Source of the DNA: Fen-1258 sp027348115
Lineage (GTDB): Bacteria; Bacteroidota; Ignavibacteria; Ignavibacteriales; Melioribacteraceae
NCBI GenBank assembly: GCA_027348115.1
Contig: DAIEQA010000198.1
Span: 1-23,501 of the forward strand
Length of the DNA: 23,501 nt
Direction: 5' to 3'
Below, piece after piece: positions 1-7,999 of the stretch (its first letter is position 1; each line of letters starts with the position of its first letter). The position numbers and the translations under genes were made by a program. The notes beneath the pieces are model-generated. The model searched no databases. It saw only the letters and a list, made by a program, of their open reading frames with translations, and was not told where the DNA came from.

Positions 1-204
1 ATCTCTTTTAACTATGAAATTGTTTTCATTGCTTCTTGCCTGCAGCATATGAATAGTGATTCTGCTGGCATCCGATTTTTCTTTTTCATGGGATAATTCC
101 GCAAACTGGAAGACCATCAATATCCCGATAAGAAAAAATATTGAGCCGATAAGAAAAAATATTTTCCCCCTTACTGACATATTTTCAAGGGATTTTAATT
201 TCAT
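1..204 (-). CDS. Membrane sensor, probably methyl-accepting chemotaxis protein (N-terminal part only)
   Basis: Only the first 68 codons are inside the window; the gene continues past the left edge. Translation from the ATG at 204-202 begins MKLKSLENMSVRGK, followed by a strongly hydrophobic segment at about residues 15-33 and then a polar stretch with MLQARSNENNFIVKRD. A short cytoplasmic head, one membrane helix and then a helical ligand-binding region with an 'ARxxExxFxxR' pattern is how many chemotaxis receptors and some sensor kinases begin, so the call rests on that pattern alone. An AAAGGAA ribosome binding site lies just upstream of the start. The membrane helix contains a perfect 18-bp direct repeat (125-142 and 146-163) that encodes IFFLIG twice. 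A sensor histidine kinase or diguanylate cyclase with the same N-terminus is possible, because the signalling domain is outside the window. Confidence 0.6.
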   Translation of the reverse strand, partial: MKLKSLENMSVRGKIFFLIGSIFFLIGILMVFQFAELSHEKEKSDASRITIHMLQARSNENNFIVKRD

Positions 205-228
205 TTTATATTCCTTTTTTTATGCGTT

Positions 229-273
229 CGGGTAATCCGTAAATACCGCACAAAAGCTCGTGCGTATTTCCCG
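229..273 (-). promoter_or_regulatory. Bulged hairpin in the leader of the minus-strand sensor gene
   Basis: Arms AAATAC-(C)-GCAC (241-251) and GTGC-GTATTT (260-269) pair over ten base pairs with one bulged C and an 8-nt loop. Flanking CGGG (229-232) and CCCG (270-273) could extend the helix beyond an internal loop. It lies 25-70 bases upstream of the sensor start, so on the minus strand it would be in the 5' leader. It does not match any riboswitch class I can recall with confidence. No T-run follows, so it is not a plain terminator. Confidence 0.4.
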
Positions 274-279
274 GTGTTT

Positions 280-300
280 ATTTCATATTCAATATGAAAT
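280..300. promoter_or_regulatory. Perfect 21-bp palindrome, candidate operator
   Basis: ATTTCATATT and AATATGAAAT are perfect inverted arms around a single central C. The site lies about 75 bases upstream of the minus-strand sensor gene, beyond the hairpin at 229-273. Length and symmetry fit a dimeric helix-turn-helix regulator site. The AT-rich composition raises the chance of coincidence, though ten matched pairs is more than expected by chance in 600 bases. Confidence 0.4.
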
Positions 301-900
301 TAAAGCAATATCTACTAATCCAGATCAATTTGTATTCAACTAATCATACACTTACCAAATAGTACGATTGCAGGAAATTACAATTATGATTTTACATATT
401 GCCACCTCCTTTTAGGGTCTTATGTCTTAATCCTAATTTGAGTATTACACAATATTATTCGGTTTATTAAATGAACGATATTCATTCATTTTCATATCCC
501 CCAAAAGTCAAGAATCGAGGCAACTTTTCAGTAAGAATAAAAAGTGATACAACGATGTCAAACGAAGCGTATTTATTAAATCAGTCCTGGCTGAGACTTT
601 TAACAAATTTGCAGATAGTTATTTTTTTTAATTTAATTATCGAAAGGCGTGAATTAAACTTTATGGCAGTCAATCATAAATATTTTTAATATTAGATATC
701 GTTTAGATGCAGCCGGTTTTAAGTACTGGTTTTGTCTGCTGTTCGAGCAATAAAATAAGCTAAAAATAATTTAATCAATCGGCGGATATTTAAATTCTTA
801 TCAAGACCCAACCACCTATTCTAATAGAAATTAAATTTCCAATTATTGCATTTTATAGCTTCGGCTGGTAAATTGATCCAAAATTTTTTACGGAGAATTA
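301..900. other. Long intergenic region without a convincing gene
   Basis: About 600 AT-rich bases separate the divergent sensor gene and the acyl-CoA synthetase gene. No tRNA, rRNA or family-like protein is visible. A 72-codon open frame at 471-689 has no ribosome binding site and a composition like the surrounding DNA, so it is not called. The minus strand carries a strong AAAAGGAGGTGG (402-413) seven bases before an ATG that is followed at once by TAA (397-392). Promoters for both flanking genes should be here. The best match to the Bacteroidota -7 element on the + strand is TAGCTTCG at 856-863, one mismatch from TAnnTTTG, with no clear -33 partner. Confidence 0.5.
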
Positions 901-2724
901 ATGCCAATTTATAAAGACTTCAAAACAATATCCGAACTATTCATATTAATGACAAAAGACTTCGGGAAGGGAAAGGAGCGGCCGCTATTTAAGTATAAAT
1001 CCGGTGAGCAGTGGAAAAGCATTAGTTATGAACAAGCTTATAAAGAAACGGAATTTTTCTCTCTGGGCCTGGCTTCTTTGGGTGTTAAACGCGGGGATAA
1101 AGTAGCAATAATTTCGGAGAACAGGCCGGAATGGGTTTACAGCGATATAGGAATATTAAGTTTAGGCGCAATTGATGTTCCGCTCTACCCGATTTCTACC
1201 GCCGATTCAATTGAGTTTATTCTTAATAATTCGGAATCGGTAGGAATAGTTGTTTCAAATAAATTTCACCTGAATAAAGTTTTGAAGGTACGGGATAATT
1301 GCCGTCATTTAAAATTCATTGTTGTTATGAACGATGATGAAAAAGGAACGGAAAAGAATGTTTACGGATTTAAAGAGATTCAATCCCGCGGCAGTGAATT
1401 TAAAACCGATCGCCAAAATTATTTTGATGATAATGCAAACCTATGCAGGGAAAACGATCTGTGCACAATCATTTATACGTCCGGTACAACCGGCGAGCCG
1501 AAAGGCGTAATGCTGACGCATAAAAATATTGTGTCCAACGTCAAAGCCGCTCATAAAGTTTTCGATATAGGCGAAACAGATACCTTTCTTTCATTTCTGC
1601 CGCTGTGTCATATCTTCGAAAGAATGGCGGGTTATTACACAGCATTTTCCGGCGGATGTTTAATAGCTTATGCCGAGAGCATCGAAAAGATCGCTCAAAA
1701 TATGGAAGATATTAAACCGACAATCTTAACTGCCGTACCAAGATTGTTCGAGAGAATGTATTCCAAAATTAAACGTAATGTTGAAAGTCAACCAGAGAAG
1801 AAACAAAAAATTTTCAATTGGGCAATTGAACTCGGTAAAGAATACCAGACCGCAAAAAAATCCGGGCAGCCGGTTCCAATCTTTCTTACTTTAAAACATA
1901 AATTGGCGGACAAACTTGTTTATGCAAAACTGCGGGAAAAGACGGGCGGAAAGATTAGATTTTTTATTTCTGGCGGTGCCGCTCTTTCACGCGAACTCGG
2001 ACAATTTTTTGAAGCCGCGGGAATTTTAGTGATTGAAGGATACGGATTAACGGAATCTTCCCCGGTAATTGCAGCAAACCGGCTGAACGATTATAAGTTT
2101 GGTTCGGTAGGCAAACCAATGCCGGGAGTAGAAATTAAAATAGCAAAGGACGGAGAAATTCTTGCCTACGGTCCCAACATTATGCAGGGATATTATAAAA
2201 ACAAAAAAGAAACGGAAGAAACAATTAAGGACGGCTGGCTTCATACGGGCGATATAGGCGTCTTTGATGCGGAAGGTTTTTTAATCATCACCGATAGGAA
2301 AAAACATTTGTTCAAAACTTCGGGTGGAAAATACATAGCTCCTACACCGATTGAAAATATGTTTCTCGCCAGCAAGTACATAGACCAATTTGTTCTTATA
2401 GGCGATAGAAGAATGTTTCTCAGCGCTCTAATCGTTCCGGATTACGAGGCGTTAAAAGAATTCGCCGACGCGAATAGAATAAAATATAATTCGATTGATG
2501 AACTTGTAGAGATGAAACAAATTTACGAATTGCTCGATAAAGAGCTCGACCAGTTCCAAAGAAAATTAGCCAACTTCGAACGCGTTAGAAAGTTTGCGAT
2601 ACTCGATAAACCTTTCACAATCGAAAACGGTGAATTAACGCCTTCGCTAAAAGTTAAGCGGAAATTCATTGAGGAACGATACAAGGGACTTATTGAGGAT
2701 ATGTATAAAGGTTTGGAAAATTAA
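901..2724 (+). CDS. fadD: Long-chain fatty acid-CoA ligase (AMP-forming)
   Basis: Activates long-chain fatty acids to acyl-CoA through an acyl-adenylate, for phospholipid synthesis or beta-oxidation. The 607-residue protein has the full signature of the adenylate-forming superfamily: the phosphate-binding loop YTSGTTGEPKG near residues 191-201, EGYGLTESSP near 379-388, GWLHTGDIG near 444-452, and the hinge/C-terminal DRKKHLFKTSGGKYIAP near 465-481. Length and the TSGGKYIAP ending place it with the FAA1/FadD15-type enzymes rather than E. coli FadD, so fadD is used in the broad sense. No signal peptide; probably a peripheral membrane enzyme. A GGAG ribosome binding site precedes the ATG by five bases. 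It is separated from both neighbours by intergenic DNA and so is probably transcribed alone. Chain-length preference cannot be read from sequence. Confidence 0.93.
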   Translation: MPIYKDFKTISELFILMTKDFGKGKERPLFKYKSGEQWKSISYEQAYKETEFFSLGLASLGVKRGDKVAIISENRPEWVYSDIGILSLGAIDVPLYPISTADSIEFILNNSESVGIVVSNKFHLNKVLKVRDNCRHLKFIVVMNDDEKGTEKNVYGFKEIQSRGSEFKTDRQNYFDDNANLCRENDLCTIIYTSGTTGEPKGVMLTHKNIVSNVKAAHKVFDIGETDTFLSFLPLCHIFERMAGYYTAFSGGCLIAYAESIEKIAQNMEDIKPTILTAVPRLFERMYSKIKRNVESQPEKKQKIFNWAIELGKEYQTAKKSGQPVPIFLTLKHKLADKLVYAKLREKTGGKIRFFISGGAALSRELGQFFEAAGILVIEGYGLTESSPVIAANRLNDYKFGSVGKPMPGVEIKIAKDGEILAYGPNIMQGYYKNKKETEETIKDGWLHTGDIGVFDAEGFLIITDRKKHLFKTSGGKYIAPTPIENMFLASKYIDQFVLIGDRRMFLSALIVPDYEALKEFADANRIKYNSIDELVEMKQIYELLDKELDQFQRKLANFERVRKFAILDKPFTIENGELTPSLKVKRKFIEERYKGLIEDMYKGLEN

Positions 2725-2738
2725 ATTACTGCTTAAAC

Positions 2739-2795
2739 CTCATGCCCAATATTAATTAGTGGCGCGGGATATATAAGCCGGATAGTGGGCATGAG
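2739..2795. repeat. Inverted repeat, 10-bp perfect arms with 37-base loop
   Basis: CTCATGCCCA (2739-2748) and TGGGCATGAG (2786-2795) are exact inverted copies. The second arm is followed by a T-rich stretch (about 2800-2810), so the element could terminate fadD transcription, but the loop is long for an intrinsic terminator. A short dispersed palindromic element is the alternative. Confidence 0.45.
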
Positions 2796-2856
2796 TCAAT
2801 TTATTTTTCTCCTCCTTATTCAAATTTTCCCATCCAACCTATTAGGGGATTTTTCT

Positions 2857-2864
2857 TATATTTG
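2857..2864 (+). promoter_or_regulatory. Candidate Bacteroidota-type -7 element for metG
   Basis: TATATTTG matches TAnnTTTG, the -7 element recognised by the Bacteroidota primary sigma factor, 20 bases before the metG start codon. No good TTTG-like -33 element is visible at the usual distance. If used, the leader would be only about 12-15 bases, agreeing with the absence of a ribosome binding site before metG. Confidence 0.4.
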
Positions 2865-2884
2865 CCGCTAATTAATCACAATTT

Positions 2885-4939
2885 TTGAGCTCAATCTTGG
2901 GTAAAGAAAAAATCCTGGTTACGTCGGCTCTGCCGTACGCAAACGGTAATATACATTTAGGTCATTTAAGTGGAGCGTATTTGCCGGCTGATATTTACGT
3001 ACGCTACAAACGTTTGAAGGGCGACGATATAATTTATATTTGCGGCTCGGATGAACACGGCGTTCCTATAACAATAACCGCCGATAAAGAAAAGGTAACT
3101 CCCAAAGTTATAATCGATCGTTACCATGAGGCGAACAAAGCCGCCTTTGAAAAGTTTGGTATGAGCTTCGATATTTATTCGCGGACCAGCTTGCCCGTTC
3201 ACCACCAAACGGCCCAGGAATTTTTTAGAAAATATTTCGATCAAGGACTGTTGATTGAAAAGAAATCGATGCAGTTTTACGATGAAAAGGCGAAGATGTT
3301 TTTGCCGGATAGATATGTTGAAGGGACCTGCCCCCGCTGCGGAAACGAAGAAGCCAGAAGTGACGAATGCGAAAAATGCGGTTCGCTTTACGATCCTTCC
3401 GAGTTGAAAAATCCCAAAAGCAAAATTACCGGAGAGACGCCTGTACTAAAAGAAACTTCTCACTGGTATTTTCCGCTCGGAAAATTTCAAGATCGTTTGG
3501 TTAAATATGTAGACGAGATGAATCAAAAGTACGGCTGGAAGGATAACGTACTTCAGTATTGCAAAGGGTGGTTTAATGATGGACTTAAAGATCGCGCAAT
3601 TACACGCGATCTCGACTGGGGCATCAAGGTGCCTGTAGATGATTCGCAAAACAAAGTTTTATATGTTTGGTTCGAAGCCGTGCTCGGTTATATTTCCGCA
3701 ACTAAAGAATTATCCAAACAAAGAGGCGAACCGGATCTTTGGAAAAATTACTGGCAGAGCGAAGGAACCAAATACATCGCATTCATTGGCAAGGATAATG
3801 TTGTATTCCATACAATTATCTTTCCGGCCATCTTAATGGCCTGGAACGACTACAGCAGCGATAAATATATTCTTCCCCAGAATGTGCCTGCAAACGAGTT
3901 CTTGAATTTTGAAGGGAAGAAATTTTCTAAATCCAGGGGATGGGGAATCGACGTTGACGAATTTTTGGAATTATTCCCCGCCGATATGCTGCGTTATACG
4001 CTAGCGGCAAATTTACCGGAAAATAAAGACACCGATTTTTACTGGAAAGAATTTCAAGGAAGAACAAACGGTGAGCTTGCCGATATACTCGGCAACTTTG
4101 TAAACCGTACTTTTACTTTTGCGCATAAGCATTTCAACGGCGAAGTTCCTGCTCTTGGCAGTCCGGAAAAAATTGACGAGGAAATGATTCAGCTTCTGAA
4201 AGAATATCCTCAAAAAATTTCTGCGCTGCTCGAAAAATTCAAAGTTAAAGATGCGGTTTTCGAGATGATGAATCTTGCGAGGGCCGGAAATAAGTACTTT
4301 AATGATTCCGAGCCGTGGGTAAGTGTAAAGAAAAATAAGGAACACTGCGCGACTACTATAAATATTTGCTTAAATGTAATTTACACGCTCGCGGAAATCT
4401 TTGAACCGGTTATTCCTTTTACGAGCGTCAAAATTTTTAAGATGCTGAATGCCCGGCCGGTTGACTGGAATAAAAGCGGCGAATTGCACCTTAAGCATGG
4501 TCATAAACTGAATGAAGCCGAAATCTTATTTAGCAAAATTGAAGATAAAGTTGTTGACGACTTGGTAAATAAATTAGGAAAGACTGAGGAACAGGCGGTC
4601 GAGAAGGCTGAAGAAATTACTATCGATGAGTTCAAGCGTGTAAAATTACGCGTTGCAAAAATTCTTGAAGCCGAAAACATTAAGAAGAGCGACAAGCTTT
4701 TGAAACTTCAGTTGGAATTAGGTACTGAAAAAAGACAGGTTATTGCCGGAATAGCCAAGAGTTATAAACCGGAAGAGTTGATAGGTAAAAAAGTATTGAT
4801 CGCGGCAAATCTTAAACCTGCCAAATTGTTCGGAATGGAATCTCAAGGGATGATACTTGCAGTTGATACACCGGAAGAAGGGAAGGTAAAAATTATTGAA
4901 ATCGATCAATCAATAAATTCCGGTACAACAGCAAAGTGA
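2885..4939 (+). CDS. metG: Methionyl-tRNA synthetase with C-terminal tRNA-binding domain
   Basis: Charges initiator and elongator tRNA-Met with methionine. The 684-residue protein has the class I signatures HLGH (residues 24-27) and KFSKS (346-350), a zinc knuckle with CxxC-x9-CxxC at C149, C152, C162 and C165, an anticodon-binding helical domain, and from about residue 577 an EMAPII/Trbp111-like OB-fold domain (ending near SQGMILAV) that helps dimerisation and tRNA binding. This is the long, E. coli-like MetRS form. The start is TTG at 2885; no Shine-Dalgarno is visible, and a second in-frame TTG at 2897 would also preserve the catalytic core. The stop overlaps the GTG start of the methyltransferase gene, suggesting co-translation. 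Confidence 0.97.
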   Translation: MSSILGKEKILVTSALPYANGNIHLGHLSGAYLPADIYVRYKRLKGDDIIYICGSDEHGVPITITADKEKVTPKVIIDRYHEANKAAFEKFGMSFDIYSRTSLPVHHQTAQEFFRKYFDQGLLIEKKSMQFYDEKAKMFLPDRYVEGTCPRCGNEEARSDECEKCGSLYDPSELKNPKSKITGETPVLKETSHWYFPLGKFQDRLVKYVDEMNQKYGWKDNVLQYCKGWFNDGLKDRAITRDLDWGIKVPVDDSQNKVLYVWFEAVLGYISATKELSKQRGEPDLWKNYWQSEGTKYIAFIGKDNVVFHTIIFPAILMAWNDYSSDKYILPQNVPANEFLNFEGKKFSKSRGWGIDVDEFLELFPADMLRYTLAANLPENKDTDFYWKEFQGRTNGELADILGNFVNRTFTFAHKHFNGEVPALGSPEKIDEEMIQLLKEYPQKISALLEKFKVKDAVFEMMNLARAGNKYFNDSEPWVSVKKNKEHCATTINICLNVIYTLAEIFEPVIPFTSVKIFKMLNARPVDWNKSGELHLKHGHKLNEAEILFSKIEDKVVDDLVNKLGKTEEQAVEKAEEITIDEFKRVKLRVAKILEAENIKKSDKLLKLQLELGTEKRQVIAGIAKSYKPEELIGKKVLIAANLKPAKLFGMESQGMILAVDTPEEGKVKIIEIDQSINSGTTAK

Positions 4940-5931
4940 TATCGAAAAAGAATCCGGATAAACAAATGAACTTGGTGAATCGCTCGCAGCTTAATAAGAC
5001 AATTACGGTAAGCAAGAGCGAAATGGATTTTTACTCGAAGAGACTTATTAAACTTGCCGGTCCGGTATACGCGAAAAAAATTCTTAATAAAACAATAAAC
5101 CAAAATCTTTTCGATATACTGGAATATTTACCTTCCGGCTTTGTGGATCTTTTAATTATCGATCCGCCGTATAATCTTCACAAAACTTTTAACGGCACAG
5201 CATTTAAGGAAAAGTCAATTCTGGAATACGCCGCGTGGCTGGAAAGTTTTTTGACTTTGCTAAAACGCACTCTTAAACCTACGGCTTCAATCTATTTTTG
5301 CGGCGATTGGCATTCTTCAATATCTATTCCGCTTGTGCTTGAGAAGCATTTTACAATTCGAAACAGGATTACATGGGAAAGGGAAAAAGGAAGAGGGGCG
5401 GTTCGAAATTGGAAAAACAATTCCGAGGATATTTGGTTCTGCACGGTTTCCGGAAAATATTTCTTTAATGCCGAGGCTGTTAAACTTACACGAAAAGTTT
5501 TGGCTCCTTACCGGGAAGAAAACGGAAATCCAAAAGACTGGAAAGAAAATGATGAAGGAAGTTTTCGCTTAACCTTTCCTTCTAATATTTGGAACGATAT
5601 ATCAATTCCTTTTTGGTCGATGCCTGAAAACACGGATCATCCTACGCAGAAGCCGGAAAAACTAATTGCCAAATTAATTTTGGCAAGCACTAAGAAGGGC
5701 CAGACAGTGATGGACCCATTTTTAGGATCGGGAACAACATCGGTTGTAGCAAAAAAATTAAACAGGAATTTTGTAGGGATAGAATTAGATAAATATTATG
5801 CATGTTTAACTGAAAAACGGTTGGAACTCGCTGCATCCAATAATCGTATACAAGGGTACGAATTTGGAAAGTTTTGGGAAAGAAATACCAAACCTTTTGC
5901 ATCAGCCGGAAAAAGTCGGAATTCCAAATAA
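4936..5931 (+). CDS. Beta-class DNA methyltransferase, probably N6-adenine, apparently orphan
   Basis: Transfers a methyl group from SAM to a base within a specific DNA sequence. The catalytic motif IV, DPPYN (residues 76-80), comes before the SAM-binding motif I, DPFLGSGTT (260-268), which defines the beta group; DPPY favours N6-adenine over N4-cytosine (usually SPPY). HPTQKPEKL just before motif I and NFVGIELDKYY after it are also typical. The 331 residues are a full-length single-domain enzyme. The GTG start overlaps the metG stop as GTGA; an ATG at 4966 is an alternative and would keep all motifs. No restriction endonuclease or specificity subunit is visible on either side, so an epigenetic/regulatory or anti-restriction role is possible. 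The recognition sequence cannot be predicted from the protein. Confidence 0.88.
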   Translation: MISKKNPDKQMNLVNRSQLNKTITVSKSEMDFYSKRLIKLAGPVYAKKILNKTINQNLFDILEYLPSGFVDLLIIDPPYNLHKTFNGTAFKEKSILEYAAWLESFLTLLKRTLKPTASIYFCGDWHSSISIPLVLEKHFTIRNRITWEREKGRGAVRNWKNNSEDIWFCTVSGKYFFNAEAVKLTRKVLAPYREENGNPKDWKENDEGSFRLTFPSNIWNDISIPFWSMPENTDHPTQKPEKLIAKLILASTKKGQTVMDPFLGSGTTSVVAKKLNRNFVGIELDKYYACLTEKRLELAASNNRIQGYEFGKFWERNTKPFASAGKSRNSK

Positions 5932-6013
5932 TGTTGTCATGGTTTCATTCCTTGATTTTCAAAGCATCAATGGGTAAAATAACAATATAAATATATATGA
6001 TAGGAGGTAGTTA

Positions 6014-7999
6014 ATGCATAAGGGAAAACTGATTCTGTTATTGCTTCCATTATTAGCCCTTATTTCATGTTCGGCAGAACATTCCAAGATAATAGTTGCG
6101 CAGTTTGACGACCATCAGATTAATATGGGTGAATTCGAGAATGCGTATTTGAAAAATTCCGGCGGCGATAAAGCTCCTAAAGATTCGTTAAAAGCCCTAC
6201 AGGATTTTCTTGATTTATATGTTAATTATAAAATGAAACTTCGCGATGCCGAAGTTCGCGGTTACCCGGACGATGCGGATATGAAGAAAGAATACGAAGA
6301 CTATAAAATTAAAATCGGCAGCAGTCTTGTGCTCAATAAGTATCTTTATGAACCGAACTTAAAAAAACTTTACGATCGCAGGAAGACGGAATACCGCGCC
6401 AGTCATATCTTCTTAAAAGAAGATTCAACTATGAATACTGAGAAGGTTAAGGAATTAGGTGCGGAACTGATTAAAAGAATTAACAATGGGGAAGACTTTG
6501 CTAAACTTGCCAAAGAATATTCAAAAGATACTTACAGCAAGAACAGGGGCGGCGATGTATATTATTTTACCGCCGGTCAAATAACCAGCAGGCCAATCGA
6601 AGACGCGGTCTATAGTACGGAACCGGGACACATTTATCCAACGCTTGTAAAGTCGGCATTTGGTTATCACATAATTAAAGTAACGGAAAAGCACCCGCGT
6701 ATTCCTTCCATAAAAGTTGCTCATATTTTAATTCGCGTTAAAGATTTTAAAAATTCTGAAGATACACTTAAAGCATATAAACAAATTGAAGATATTCAAC
6801 AGCAGATAGTAAAGGGCGCAAATTTTGGCGATATGGCAAAAAAATATTCCGACGATAAAGCTACTGGCGTAAACGGCGGAGAACTCGGATTTATTGAAAG
6901 AGGAAAAACAGTTCAACCTTTTGACGAAGTTGCCTTCAAATTAAAACCGGGAGAAATGTCCGGCATTGTAAAATCTCCTTTCGGTTATCATCTGATTAAA
7001 TGCGAAGAAATAGGAGAGACACCGAGTTTTGAAAGCCAGATGGACGAATTGAAAAATATTTATAATCGTACCTACTATAAGGATGATTATCAAACGCTTA
7101 CAGAGCAGTTTAAAAAAGAAATGAATTATACCTACAATACTTCCGCGGTAAACAAAATTTTAGCCGATGCCGATACTACTAAAATAAACGACGATTACGC
7201 CAAAAGTAATTTGCATAAAGTCGATGGTGACAGCGTTCTTTTCAGACTAAACAATAAACCTTTTGTAATGGACAGTCTCTTTGCTTTCATGAAGAAAGAT
7301 GTGATGTTCCGCAATAAAAAAATCGATCAAAAGATTCTGGCGGATGGAATTAAGAATTATTCCGAAGTAGAAAGCGTTAACGAAAAAGCATCCACTTTCG
7401 ATAAAGAAGATTCTGAATTTGCAAAAGTTCTCGACGAATACAGAAAAGGTCAATACCTGTTCAAGATTCTCGACGATGAAGTATGGTCTAAAATTTCGCT
7501 CGATAGCGTTAAGCTGAAAAATTTTTACGATCAGATAAAAGATAACTATAAGTGGAAAGAACGAGTTGAATTCAAAGAAATTTTTGTCCCTAAAGACTCT
7601 TTGATAAATGAATGCTATGCAATGGTTGCGTCAGGTTTTAATTTCGACAGCGCAAAAGTAAAATTCAATCAACGTTTCCGGGATAATGCAAAACCCGGCT
7701 ACTCAGGTCTTGTTGAAGTTGACGCTAACGACCTTGCAAAACAAGCTGGCGAACTGAAAAATGTCGGAGATATTTCAAAACCATTTAAATTTGAAAACGG
7801 ATGGTCGATTGTTCAGTTGGTAAAACGGGTTCCTCCGGAAACCAAAACTTATGATGAGGCAAAGCCGGAAGTTGCAAGCGCTTTGCAGGATAAAGAAAGC
7901 AAGGACCTGGAGAAAAAATATTTAGATAACCTGAAAAGTATTTATCATCCCAAATTATATTACGATGAATTGCGTTACGCATTTAAACCTTCGAAATAA
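6014..7999 (+). CDS. Lipoprotein peptidyl-prolyl isomerase with two parvulin domains
   Basis: Predicted to assist folding of envelope proteins. The N-terminus MHKGKLILLLLPLLALISC ends in a lipobox (LISC, acylated C19), so the mature protein should be membrane-anchored outside the cytoplasm. Two PpiC/rotamase domains follow a SurA-like helical region: about residues 129-222 (from SHIFLKED to FGYHIIKVTE) and 234-335 (from AHILIRV through GGELGF to FGYHLIKCEE). A third, degenerate region at about 530-640 has PPIase-like spacing (VEFKEIFVP... GWSIVQLVKRVPP) but lacks the GGDLG and GYHIIK motifs. A strong AGGAGG precedes the ATG. It is first of three consecutive genes of this type and overlaps the next by 35 bases. 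At 661 residues it approaches PpiD in size, but PpiD has a membrane helix rather than a lipobox. Confidence 0.85.
   Translation: MHKGKLILLLLPLLALISCSAEHSKIIVAQFDDHQINMGEFENAYLKNSGGDKAPKDSLKALQDFLDLYVNYKMKLRDAEVRGYPDDADMKKEYEDYKIKIGSSLVLNKYLYEPNLKKLYDRRKTEYRASHIFLKEDSTMNTEKVKELGAELIKRINNGEDFAKLAKEYSKDTYSKNRGGDVYYFTAGQITSRPIEDAVYSTEPGHIYPTLVKSAFGYHIIKVTEKHPRIPSIKVAHILIRVKDFKNSEDTLKAYKQIEDIQQQIVKGANFGDMAKKYSDDKATGVNGGELGFIERGKTVQPFDEVAFKLKPGEMSGIVKSPFGYHLIKCEEIGETPSFESQMDELKNIYNRTYYKDDYQTLTEQFKKEMNYTYNTSAVNKILADADTTKINDDYAKSNLHKVDGDSVLFRLNNKPFVMDSLFAFMKKDVMFRNKKIDQKILADGIKNYSEVESVNEKASTFDKEDSEFAKVLDEYRKGQYLFKILDDEVWSKISLDSVKLKNFYDQIKDNYKWKERVEFKEIFVPKDSLINECYAMVASGFNFDSAKVKFNQRFRDNAKPGYSGLVEVDANDLAKQAGELKNVGDISKPFKFENGWSIVQLVKRVPPETKTYDEAKPEVASALQDKESKDLEKKYLDNLKSIYHPKLYYDELRYAFKPSK

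Noticed and set aside
402..414. CACCTCCTTTT-like sequence on the + strand, resembling the 3' end of 16S rRNA
   Set aside because: The match does not extend into the preceding conserved 16S bases; it is simply the complement of a Shine-Dalgarno sequence on the minus strand.
471..689. 72-codon open frame on the + strand in the fadD upstream region
   Set aside because: No ribosome binding site, AT-rich composition like the flanking non-coding DNA, no recognisable motif, and no neighbour that would suggest a role.
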